NCBI GenBank assembly: GCA_965602805.1
Contig: CBFCZK010000014.1
Location: 1 to 60,510 of the forward strand
DNA from: Thiomicrorhabdus sp965602805
GTDB lineage: Bacteria > Pseudomonadota > Gammaproteobacteria > Thiomicrospirales > Thiomicrospiraceae
Length of the DNA stretch: 60,510 nucleotides
Direction of reading: 5' to 3'
Part shown: positions 17,698-25,577 of the stretch, one piece after another
Position numbering within the stretch: the stretch's first letter is position 1
How the letters are laid out: each line of letters starts with the position of its first letter
Made by a program: the position numbers and the translations under genes
The notes under the pieces: generated by a model
Told to the model about the DNA's origin: nothing
Seen by the model: only the letters and a program-made list of their open reading frames with translations
Databases searched by the model: none

Positions 17698-19083
17698 TTA
17701 AACTCTGCCGTAATGGTCTTCAAAGCGAATAATGTCATCTTCACCGGTGTACTCGCCGACTTGCGCTTCAATCAGCACCAAATCTAAACGGCCTTCATTC
17801 GCTAAACGATGTTTTTCACCAATCGGGATATAGGTGGATTCATTCGGACGCACCATCGCGACTTCTTCGCCCACCGTCACGGTTGCTGTGCCAGAAACCA
17901 CCACCCAGTGTTCGCTGCGATGTAGGTGTTTCTGTAAACTTAGGGTTTTACCGGGTTTAACAACAATACGTTTAATCTTATATTTCTCTTCCGATTCCAA
18001 CACCGTATAGGTGCCCCATGGGCGATGTGCAGTGCGATGGATTTGCGGTAGATCACTGCCTTGTTGTTTTAAGGTTTCGACCACGGTTTTAATCTTCTGA
18101 CCTGAACCTTTTGGGGCAATCAATAAAGCGTCTTCACTGTCGATAACCATTAGGTCTTCAATATCGATTAAAACGACAGTCCGTTGGCTGCCGATAATAA
18201 GGTTGTTTTTGGCGTTTAATAACACGCCTTTTTCAATATGCGTATTGCCGTTTTCATCTTTAGGCAACTCTTGATCTAAGGATTCAAAACTGCCCAAATC
18301 ACTCCAGCCGATATCACTCGGAATGACCTTAACGAGTGCACTTTGTTCCATCACAGCATAATCAATACTGTCGGCAGGGATGGCTTGCATCGCGTCCATT
18401 GGAATGCGTAAGAATTCACCTTTTTCGGTTAACGCATAAGCGTCTAGGCAGGCCTGGTGGATATCTGCAGCATGCGCTGCTAACTCGGCTAAAAACACGC
18501 CCGCTTTAAAGCAGAACATGCCGCTGTTCCAGTAGAAGTTACCTTGCTGCAGATAGGATTCCGCCAAAGCAAGTTCCGGTTTTTCTTTAAAAGACAAAAC
18601 ATCCAAACCATCGGCTTCAATATAACCAAAGCCGGTTTCCGGATAGGTGGGTTGAATACCAAAGGTGACCAGTTGGTTTTGTTTAGCAAGAGCTTCTGCT
18701 TGGGACACCGCTGCTTCATAAGCGACTTGGTCTTTAATGAGATGGTCAGAAGGCGTCACAAACACAATCTCTTCTGGATCCACCGCCATACAGGCCAGCG
18801 CAATCGCCGGCGCAGTATTACGTGCTACGGACTCCAGGACAAATTGTGCATTGAAGGGTTCACTCGGTGATTTCTGCAAGGCCTGCATTTGATCAAGTGC
18901 TAAAAAATACTGCTCTTGATTCGAGACAATTAAAAACTGATCACAGAAAGCTTGGTTGCGTAATACGGTTTTTTGAAACAACGATTGGCCATCAAATAAC
19001 GGCACAAACTGCTTAGGAAGTAGGGTTCGGCTAATAGGCCATAGACGTGTACCGGAACCACCGCAAAGAATTAAGTTGATCAT
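17698..19083 (-). CDS. manC: Mannose-1-phosphate guanylyltransferase / mannose-6-phosphate isomerase
   Basis: Bifunctional type II enzyme (AlgA/ManC/XanB family) producing GDP-mannose. Seen: nucleotidyltransferase motif LCGGSGTRLWPISR at the N-terminus with LPKQF, FVTPSDHLI in the middle, FKEKP, and a C-terminal cupin with RPWGTYTVLESEEKYKIKRI and HRSEHWVVVSGTA typical of the isomerase domain. Length 461 aa is normal. First gene of a leftward operon with the GT-C enzyme, acyltransferase and polyprenol-phosphate hexosyltransferase, which suggests that mannose is the sugar used. A near copy of the palindrome (10/12) lies at 18447-18458. Confidence 0.93.
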   Translation of the reverse strand: MINLILCGGSGTRLWPISRTLLPKQFVPLFDGQSLFQKTVLRNQAFCDQFLIVSNQEQYFLALDQMQALQKSPSEPFNAQFVLESVARNTAPAIALACMAVDPEEIVFVTPSDHLIKDQVAYEAAVSQAEALAKQNQLVTFGIQPTYPETGFGYIEADGLDVLSFKEKPELALAESYLQQGNFYWNSGMFCFKAGVFLAELAAHAADIHQACLDAYALTEKGEFLRIPMDAMQAIPADSIDYAVMEQSALVKVIPSDIGWSDLGSFESLDQELPKDENGNTHIEKGVLLNAKNNLIIGSQRTVVLIDIEDLMVIDSEDALLIAPKGSGQKIKTVVETLKQQGSDLPQIHRTAHRPWGTYTVLESEEKYKIKRIVVKPGKTLSLQKHLHRSEHWVVVSGTATVTVGEEVAMVRPNESTYIPIGEKHRLANEGRLDLVLIEAQVGEYTGEDDIIRFEDHYGRV

Positions 19084-19248
19084 AAGTTTTCTAACTTTTC
19101 TGCTGTTATTGAATCGTTGTTATTCGTTGTGAAGAAACATCTAAAACGGGACAAATAACTCTGTCATCTTCGATGTAAGTGAGTCATTTTACTGTATTTT
19201 AGTGAGCGCTTTTGAGATTCCATTCCAATAAAGTTCAACATTGATTTT

Positions 19249-19733
19249 TTATTCGCAAGTATTGCCTTTAGGCCATGTTAAAACAGTTCCACTCAGTGCT
19301 TTACTAAATTCAAGGTAGGACAAAAGTCTTGTTTTAGTATTGGTTGTTAATGAACGTATTTCACGGCGCATGGTTCCAAATCCCATTCCGTCAGCACCAA
19401 AAGAATCGCCGGCGCATTTTGTTGCTCTCATGCCTTGCAAGGCTACTTTTTCAACTTCACTCTTGTTGGACTTATCTACGAGTAGGGTATTTTGCGTTGA
19501 TTTAGCACTTTGAATCGCCGCAGATTGTTGAGCTGGGACTGTGTAAGTCATCTTTATATAACGGTCAATATCATCTCTAACGCCATTATTATCAGCATCA
19601 ATTCCTGCCAAACTATCCGTTCTGTCTAACATGGGTAAGTCACCAGAAGCTTCCAAATCAGCTACTATTTTTTCGGCCTCGCTATCGCAACCTGCCAGAA
19701 AAAAATCAACAACAAAATATAAAAATTGGACAT
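19249..19733 (-). pseudogene. Small lipoprotein gene with a frameshift in a poly-T tract of the signal peptide
   Basis: The open frame from a TTG at 19656 codes a mature protein with a calcium-loop-like DADNNGVRDDID segment and Cys near the C-terminus, but no export signal. Upstream a strong start exists: ATG at 19733 with AAGG 8 nt before it, coding MSNFYILLLIFF. Joining this to the downstream frame LAGCDSEAEKIVADLE needs one extra T in the run of seven (A-run 19699-19705 on the plus strand); the join would give a perfect lipobox LAGC. The gene is therefore either broken, phase-variable, or affected by a sequencing error. Function of the protein is not known. Intergenic DNA 19734-19905 shows only a short inverted repeat (ACCTCTA/TAGAGGT near 19845-19860). 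Confidence 0.75.
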
Positions 19734-19905
19734 AAGGCTTACCTTAAAAGCTAGTACATTAACTTAATAAACGTTCGGGATTGGATAATACCTTAATGCC
19801 ACTGTTTAGCAAATAACTAAGCCTTTTGTGAAAACACGGTCGCCACCTCTAGTAGAGGTTTATACGGAACAGTTGAATATGAAAGTCTATTTTTAAAATG
19901 GTTTT

Positions 19906-20646
19906 TTAGAGTTTCAAACGCTTAAAAATAACTTCTGGCACATTGCGAATTATAAACATAATACCCGCCCAAAATACCGGCGTATAAAGCGTGTTTTTAC
20001 GTTTTTCGATGGCGTTGATAATGCTTTTGGCAATCTGCTCAGGTTGCGCCCACAAAGCACCTTTCTTAAATTCAGCGGTCATAGGTGTATCCACGAAGCC
20101 TGGTTTAATATCCAAAACATGAACGTTATGTGGCATAAGGCGGTTGCGTAAACCCTGTAAGAAAATAGAAATCATGCCTTTTGCCGCACCATAAACATAG
20201 TTGGATTGACGGCCACGATCGCCGGCGACACTGCTGATAACTGCGATACAACCACTTTGCTGGGTTTGTAAACGATTGGCTAATAAGGTCAGTAAAGAGA
20301 TCGTACTCAAGGCATTGGTATTGAGTTCTTGCATTGTCAGACTAACGCTTTGTTCGCAAGCGGACTGGTCAGGCAAAGTACCGTGCGCAATGAGCACAGA
20401 ATCTAGCGTCGTAAATTTTTCAAAAACTTCGTTTAAGACGGCTTCATGGGTGTCAAATTGATTGACGTCGAGTGCCGCAAAAAGCGTTTGGTTCGCGCCT
20501 CTAATTTTGGCATCTGCGGCAATACTGGTTAATTGTTCAGCATTCCGACCCAATAAATAGAGGTTGGCATTTTGTTCGGCATATAAGCGAATCGTAGCCT
20601 GAGCAATGGCTGAGGTGGCGCCGATAATTAAAATGTTTTTGTGCAT
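19906..20646 (-). CDS. Short-chain dehydrogenase, DprE2-like (decaprenyl-phosphoryl-ketoribose reductase type)
   Basis: NAD(P)-dependent SDR. Seen: the Rossmann start ILIIGATSAIAQA, catalytic Ser in ISSVAGDRGRQSN, and YVYGAAKG (Tyr-x3-Lys), followed by DIKPGFVDTPM. The segment SVAGDRGRQSNYVYGAAKG is characteristic of DprE2 homologues, which reduce polyprenyl-phosphoryl-2-ketoribose to arabinose. It ends a leftward operon after the DprE1-like oxidase (67 nt) and GtrA, the same trio as in mycobacteria. The product stereochemistry (arabinose) is inferred from the family. Confidence 0.85.
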   Translation of the reverse strand: MHKNILIIGATSAIAQATIRLYAEQNANLYLLGRNAEQLTSIAADAKIRGANQTLFAALDVNQFDTHEAVLNEVFEKFTTLDSVLIAHGTLPDQSACEQSVSLTMQELNTNALSTISLLTLLANRLQTQQSGCIAVISSVAGDRGRQSNYVYGAAKGMISIFLQGLRNRLMPHNVHVLDIKPGFVDTPMTAEFKKGALWAQPEQIAKSIINAIEKRKNTLYTPVFWAGIMFIIRNVPEVIFKRLKL

Positions 20647-20713
20647 GAGTTCGTTATCCTAATGTTTTAACGGTCGAGTATCTGTTTTGTGAATGAATTG
20701 CTTAACTGAAACG

Positions 20714-22066
20714 CTACAACCCTAAACGCTGAGATTGCAGTGAGTTAAAAACTTTTTCAGCACCGTATTGATGGCGTATTTCTTGAAATTGTTCCCATAA
20801 AGGGTAGCTTTGCTTGAAGGTCGCTGCAGACATGCGCGCATCCTTCGTCAAATAGAGACGTCCACCATAGTCGAGAACAATCGCATCGAGTTCATCCAGA
20901 AATGCAAAAAGAGTGGCATCTATTTTAAAGTCGAGGGCTAAAGTATAGCCTTCCATCGGAAAACTTAGGTAGTTATCATTGGCTTTACCGAAGGCTTTCA
21001 AAACCGCTAAAAAAGAACCCCGTTTGGATTCAGCAATCTTGCTGAGGATTTTTGTCATGCCTTCTAAGCCCGCAGCCTTAGGCAAGACAAACTGGTATTG
21101 GGTAAATCCTTGTTTGCCATACAGACGATTCCAGTTTTGAATGCTGTCCAACGGATAAAAAAAGGGCGCATAATGAACTTGACGTTGTGTCTGTTTTTGG
21201 CGAACCTTATTGTAATATAGGCTATTAAAGGCTTTGACGGAATAGGAATTAAGTAAGACGTTGGGCATATCAATGGGGATAGACAGTTTGCCAGCTTTTC
21301 CGACTTGCAAATCGCCAGCTGAATTCGCTTGTAAGACTTCTTTTTTTGCATGTTCGCCTAACATCAGTAAAGAGCGGCCTAAGTGTTTTCCTGTAGACAG
21401 GCAGTCAATCCAGGCGACCGAATAGGTGGTTTCTTGAAACTCATTGAACAGCGCTAAGGTCTCAGCCAGATTACTGGTTTTCCAGGTGGTTTCTTGGATG
21501 TAAGCGCTTTCAATGGCGAGCATTTGAAAGCTGGCTTCCAGAATAATACCGGTCAGCCCCATACCGCCACAGGTGGCTAAAAACAGTTCGCGGTGCTGGC
21601 TGTTTGAGCACTCAAGAATTTCGCCTGAAGCAATCATCAACTTTAAACTGATGAGGTGTGCGCTAAAACTGCCGTCCAAATGATGGTTTTTACCGTGCAC
21701 ATCGCTGGCAATGGCGCCACCAACCGTAACAAACTGAGTGCCAGGGGTGACTGGCAAAAACCAGCCTTTAGGCACAAATACCTTAAGGATTTCCGCGAAG
21801 CTTACACCCGCTGCACAATTTAAAACGCCACTGTCTTCATCAAATGATAAAAAGTGGTCGAGGTTTTGAGTGGTCAAAAGGCTATTCGCTAAAGCACTGT
21901 CACCATAACTACGGCCAAGCCCTCTTGCGACCAGGCCTGGTAGGTTTGTTGAACCTGGATTCGGGTTAACTTGAGCGGCAATTATCGATTGGACAGCAGG
22001 TGTATGTGCTGGTCTTAAAGGGGTTCTGTCTATTTGTGGGTAACGACCCCATCCGCTTAGTTTCAC
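20714..22066 (-). CDS. FAD-dependent oxidoreductase, DprE1-like (decaprenyl-phosphoryl-ribose 2'-oxidase type)
   Basis: Berberine-bridge/VAO-type flavoprotein. Seen: N-terminal LSGWGRYPQ as in DprE1, the FAD-binding RGLGRSYGDSAL, VTPGTQFVTVGGAIASDVHGKNHH, and near the C-terminus LSFPMEGYTLALDFKI and GGRLYLTKDARM. These match DprE1 landmarks along the entire length (450 aa; mycobacterial enzyme about 460). The residue at the position of the Cys targeted by benzothiazinones in mycobacteria (the x in the TLxLDF context) is Ala here, by alignment from memory. Located 9 nt after gtrA. It contains an exact palindrome copy read as Leu-Pro-Gly-Leu-Val. Confidence 0.88.
   Translation of the reverse strand: MKLSGWGRYPQIDRTPLRPAHTPAVQSIIAAQVNPNPGSTNLPGLVARGLGRSYGDSALANSLLTTQNLDHFLSFDEDSGVLNCAAGVSFAEILKVFVPKGWFLPVTPGTQFVTVGGAIASDVHGKNHHLDGSFSAHLISLKLMIASGEILECSNSQHRELFLATCGGMGLTGIILEASFQMLAIESAYIQETTWKTSNLAETLALFNEFQETTYSVAWIDCLSTGKHLGRSLLMLGEHAKKEVLQANSAGDLQVGKAGKLSIPIDMPNVLLNSYSVKAFNSLYYNKVRQKQTQRQVHYAPFFYPLDSIQNWNRLYGKQGFTQYQFVLPKAAGLEGMTKILSKIAESKRGSFLAVLKAFGKANDNYLSFPMEGYTLALDFKIDATLFAFLDELDAIVLDYGGRLYLTKDARMSAATFKQSYPLWEQFQEIRHQYGAEKVFNSLQSQRLGL
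21930..21941. repeat. ACCAGGCCTGGT palindrome, copy 4 (exact)
   Basis: Exact copy inside the DprE1-like gene, read on the minus strand as Pro-Gly-Leu-Val. Confidence 0.9.
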
Positions 22067-22075
22067 AAATCGTCC

Positions 22076-22465
22076 TTATTTAAAAACATACTTTTTATCG
22101 AGTTGGTATTTGACGTAATAACCGATTGCCAGGCCGATAATGCCGCCAACATATCGCATCTCTTTGGTCTGATAAATGGCATCAAAGGCAAACTCAAATC
22201 CCCAGAAAATAACCGTGGTAATCAATCCCATCACGGTATACAGGTAAAATATCTTAGAACCCTGTTGAATACTGGTCGTTTGATATTGAAATATATAGCG
22301 TTTATCGAGCCAATACTTCAAGACCAAACCAACCCCCGTTCCCACGAAAATGGAGAGTGTTATGTCAAAAGGCCCCTGGTAAATTCTGGTCGAAATGTCT
22401 TGCCCTGCGATGTTGGCGACGGTGGCGAATATCGCGAAAATCGTGTACATTAGTGCAATCTTCAT
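22076..22465 (-). CDS. GtrA-family small membrane protein
   Basis: Four-helix membrane protein of 129 aa, GtrA-like. Seen: two internal halves, each with a pair of hydrophobic helices and each ending in a similar sequence (YWLDKRYIFQYQ and YQLDKKYVFK), a duplicated arrangement typical of GtrA. In mycobacteria the GtrA-like Rv3789 sits beside dprE1/dprE2 and has been proposed either to flip decaprenyl-phosphoryl-arabinose or to recruit arabinosyltransferase partners. First gene of the leftward trio; the 22466-22597 gap is a divergent promoter region. Confidence 0.85.
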   Translation of the reverse strand: MKIALMYTIFAIFATVANIAGQDISTRIYQGPFDITLSIFVGTGVGLVLKYWLDKRYIFQYQTTSIQQGSKIFYLYTVMGLITTVIFWGFEFAFDAIYQTKEMRYVGGIIGLAIGYYVKYQLDKKYVFK

Positions 22466-22597
22466 TTATCACTCCATAATCCAAGAATCATCCAAATAAT
22501 CGACTCGCCAGGATTGTTTTAAATGTGCTCTAAGAGAACCCATTTAAAGGCGCTAGATTGCTTAAAAGTGCTGAAGGCACTGAGGTTAATTAATTTT

Positions 22598-23485
22598 ATG
22601 AATTCTAACACTTCTAGTACTGCTAATAAATCGGTATTGCTGGGACTCATTAAGTTAATGCGCCCACATCAATGGATAAAAAACGGTTTTGTGTTTGCAC
22701 CATTGCTGTTTACGGGTTTGTTTTTGGATTTGGTTGCCGTCGGGCAGGCCTTTTTGGCGTTTGTTTTATTCAGTTTGGCGGCCTCCGCGACCTACGTGGT
22801 CAATGACCTTAAAGACATTGAACAAGATAAGCTACATCCGGTTAAATCGCTAAAACGTCCCTTGGCATCAGGCCTGGTCACTCCTTTACAAGCCAAACGA
22901 CTGTTGATGGGGCTGTATGCTATTTTATTGGTCGGTTTTTGGTTTCAGCCAGCGGTTATGGGCGTAATTATCGCTTACCTACTGTTAAACGTGGCCTATA
23001 GTTATTATTTAAAACATCAACCGGTGTTGGATATTTTTACCATTGCCATCGGTTTTGTTTTACGAGTCTATGCGGGGGCGATGGCAGTTTCTGTGCCGGT
23101 CTCCTCTTGGATGTTTGTCACCACCTTGTGTTTAGCGCTATTTTTAGCATCGATAAAACGCCGTCAAGAATTACTACAAACCAGCCAGCAAGGCCGTAAA
23201 GTTTTAGCTTTGTATTCAGTGACGTTGATTGATCGCTATGCTGAAATTTCAGCCACCGGCGCTCTGCTGTTTTACAGTTTGTTTGTCATGAATGCACGCC
23301 CAGAACTGGTTGTGACGATTCCTTTTGTTCTGTTTGGTCTATTCCGTTATTGGTACCTCAGTGAAATGTTGGGGGAGGGTGAGTCTCCGACGGAAGCGCT
23401 ACTGACCGATAAACAGTTATTAGTAACCGTTGCAGCTTGGATTGGAGTTTGTCTTTGGGCGCTCTGGCCTGCAGGAGGGATTTAA
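22598..23485 (+). CDS. UbiA-family prenyltransferase, polyprenyl-phosphate phosphoribosyltransferase-like
   Basis: Membrane prenyltransferase resembling decaprenyl-phosphate 5-phosphoribosyltransferase (Rv3806c type), which puts PRPP-derived ribose 5-phosphate on polyprenyl phosphate. Seen: RPHQWIKNGFVFAPL at the start, the first Asp motif NDLKDIEQDKLHPVK, the second motif region HQPVLDIFTIAIGFVLRVYAG, and about nine hydrophobic helices. The ATG at 22598 is preferred over an upstream start at 22523 because the family begins just before RPHQW; GAGG lies 12 nt upstream. A one-mismatch palindrome copy lies at 22867-22878. It heads the rightward operon. Confidence 0.85.
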   Translation: MNSNTSSTANKSVLLGLIKLMRPHQWIKNGFVFAPLLFTGLFLDLVAVGQAFLAFVLFSLAASATYVVNDLKDIEQDKLHPVKSLKRPLASGLVTPLQAKRLLMGLYAILLVGFWFQPAVMGVIIAYLLLNVAYSYYLKHQPVLDIFTIAIGFVLRVYAGAMAVSVPVSSWMFVTTLCLALFLASIKRRQELLQTSQQGRKVLALYSVTLIDRYAEISATGALLFYSLFVMNARPELVVTIPFVLFGLFRYWYLSEMLGEGESPTEALLTDKQLLVTVAAWIGVCLWALWPAGGI

Positions 23486-23908
23486 ATGGAATTGAGTCTG
23501 GATATTTCTTATTTAATAATGCCGTTTTTCGCTTGGTTAGTGGCCGGTTCGAGTAAATTTGTAATCAATAGCATCAAAGCCAAGCAGTTGGCTTTTGGCT
23601 TGATTGGATATGGTGGAATGCCGAGTAACCACAGTGCGATAGTGAGCAGCATGGTAGCTCTGATCGCTTTTAAAGAAGGCTTGGATCATCCTGCATTAGG
23701 TGTCGCCATTGCGTTGGCTTTTATTGTTTTGTTAGACGCGAACAGCTTACGTAATCAGATCGGCAAGCACGCGGCTGCGATAAACTTACTCAATAAAGAG
23801 AGTGATGCACCTGTGCTTCGTGAGCGTATGGGACATAGTAAATTAGAACTTTTAGGTGGTATTGTGGTTGGTATCGTTACCGCCTATATTGTTCACCTGG
23901 CTTTTTAA
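23486..23908 (+). CDS. Divergent PAP2-family membrane phosphatase (DUF212)
   Basis: Small (140 aa) membrane protein with PAP2-like features: KFVINSIKAKQLAFGLIGYGGMPSNHSA (quoted motif core GGMPSNHSA) and a central hydrophobic region. The divergent PAP2/DUF212 family lacks the entire classical motif set. It abuts the UbiA gene with no gap. In mycobacteria the corresponding position is taken by the PAP2-type Rv3807c, the presumed phosphatase that removes the 5-phosphate after phosphoribosyl transfer, so this gene is a good candidate for that step. Enzymatic activity is inference. Confidence 0.8.
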   Translation: MELSLDISYLIMPFFAWLVAGSSKFVINSIKAKQLAFGLIGYGGMPSNHSAIVSSMVALIAFKEGLDHPALGVAIALAFIVLLDANSLRNQIGKHAAAINLLNKESDAPVLRERMGHSKLELLGGIVVGIVTAYIVHLAF

Positions 23909-23965
23909 GCCTAGACACCTTTTCACTAAATTTCTTTTTATACAGACCGCTAAAAAGGCTCTCTT

Positions 23966-25489
23966 TTGTCGTACTCTACTCCATTAACATCACTGTTTTC
24001 CAATCTGTCATTGCATCAAAGATGGTTGCTATTGGCCTTTATGGTCTTGAAGTTAGCCTTGGTGTGGTTTGTGCCTTTGACTGGCGATGAAGCCTATTTT
24101 ATTGTCTGGGGACAAGACTTATCGTTGGGTTATTATGATCATCCACCGGCAGTAGGTTGGCTGCTTTATCTACTGAGCGGCATCGCCGACAACATAGTAG
24201 TCTACCGGTCGTTTGCTTTTTTCGCCGCGATTGCAATTTCTTATCTGCTCTACCAAACGCTACGATTACATCCTAACGTTGAGCAAATCACAGCCTTCTA
24301 TGTGGCGATGGCTTTTTTAGTGTCACCCATCTCTTTGATGTTTGTGGTCACCGCCAATGATACCGTCTTGGTCTTTTTCTCCGTGTTAGGTTTTTTCTAT
24401 TACGCTAAAACTCTAGCGCAACCAACGATTATCAATGCGCTGTTAGCGGGTCTGTTTTTAGGGTTGGCATTTTTATCAAAATATTTTGCCGTCTTTATGT
24501 TGTTCGGGTTATTTGCCTATAGTTTGATTTACATCAAACAATATGGCTGGAAACTCATCAGTGTCATGGTGCTGATTGTCCTGCTATTTGTCGCTGAGAA
24601 TCTTTACTTTAACGCCACCCATTGTTGGAATAACATTCTCTTTAATTTCTTTTCGCGCACCACGCAAAGTGCTTTCAATATAGGCAATGTTTTAGGTTAC
24701 CTTGCGATGATCATCGCCTTGCTCTCACCGTTAGGGCTATATTATTTAGTCCAGCAAATTAGAACTGGGCAAGGGCTAACTTTATCACCGGTGATGCGAC
24801 AAGTGCTATTCGCCAGCCTACCTTTATTATTGATTTTACTGTTGGTCAGCTTTACCAATCCAGTTGGCTTGCACTGGCCATTATTGGCCGTTACATTGTT
24901 ATATGTGTTGTATGCGCTGTTACCACCGCAGAAATTAGCAAGACTTTATCTATTTAATGGCTACAGTTCTCTAATCATAGGGATTGTTCTGCTAGTTGCT
25001 CTAGGCTTTGTGAATCAACTGATTCCTGATTCGCAAAAACACCATGTAGCGGTTTATACCCAACCAGAAAAAGTCTGCGCCCAGTTGCCAAATTCGACCT
25101 TTTTTACCTTGGGCTACAGTAGTCAGTCAGCCTTGTCTTATCATTGTCAAAATGATGATATTCACGTCTTTATGAGTGTCTCAAAGTTTGGTCGTGAAGA
25201 TGATAAGAAAACCAATTTTAAAGCGATGGCGGGGCAGAATCTGCAGGTGTTTGTGACACATCAAAAGGACATTAAAAAGATGAGACCTTTCTTTGATGAA
25301 CTCGCGGTAGATACACTGAAAATAACCGACGAGGTTACTTACTACTTAGTGGAAGGTAAAAACTTTAACTATGAACTCTATCGTGAACAAATCTTAAAAG
25401 TCGTCAATGAGAACTTCTATACCGCACCAGAGTGGTTTCCCATTTTCTCTGCACCTTGCGGTTTTAAAGAGAAATACGACTTTAATTGA
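23966..25489 (+). CDS. GT-C glycosyltransferase, GT39/ArnT-like (second copy)
   Basis: Polytopic polyprenyl-phosphate-sugar-dependent glycosyltransferase. Seen: LTGDEAYFIVWGQDLSLGYY followed by DHPPAVGWLL in the first external loop, LSKYFAVFML in the middle, about 10-12 membrane helices and a short soluble C-terminal domain with three Cys. The start is TTG, supported by AAAAGG 7 nt upstream and the absence of a nearby ATG. Third gene of the rightward operon, so it is the best candidate in the window for transferring the furanose (ribose or arabinose) unit to an acceptor. Acceptor unknown. Confidence 0.85.
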   Translation: MSYSTPLTSLFSNLSLHQRWLLLAFMVLKLALVWFVPLTGDEAYFIVWGQDLSLGYYDHPPAVGWLLYLLSGIADNIVVYRSFAFFAAIAISYLLYQTLRLHPNVEQITAFYVAMAFLVSPISLMFVVTANDTVLVFFSVLGFFYYAKTLAQPTIINALLAGLFLGLAFLSKYFAVFMLFGLFAYSLIYIKQYGWKLISVMVLIVLLFVAENLYFNATHCWNNILFNFFSRTTQSAFNIGNVLGYLAMIIALLSPLGLYYLVQQIRTGQGLTLSPVMRQVLFASLPLLLILLLVSFTNPVGLHWPLLAVTLLYVLYALLPPQKLARLYLFNGYSSLIIGIVLLVALGFVNQLIPDSQKHHVAVYTQPEKVCAQLPNSTFFTLGYSSQSALSYHCQNDDIHVFMSVSKFGREDDKKTNFKAMAGQNLQVFVTHQKDIKKMRPFFDELAVDTLKITDEVTYYLVEGKNFNYELYREQILKVVNENFYTAPEWFPIFSAPCGFKEKYDFN

Positions 25490-25517
25490 ACCTTGAATTT
25501 AAAGGTTAATTGCAAAG

Positions 25518-25538
25518 CGACCAGGCCTGGTCGTTTTT
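25518..25538 (+). terminator. Palindrome copy 5 acting as candidate terminator
   Basis: Exact ACCAGGCCTGGT at 25520-25531, extended to CGACCAGGCCTGGTCG (25518-25533) and followed by TTTTT. It lies between the convergent GT-C and GGDEF-EAL genes and could terminate the rightward operon; the lack of an unpaired loop in the sequence means the apex bases must open. Confidence 0.6.
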
Positions 25539-25577
25539 AAATCATCATCTTTTGGCGTTTATAAACGTTTCAAACGG

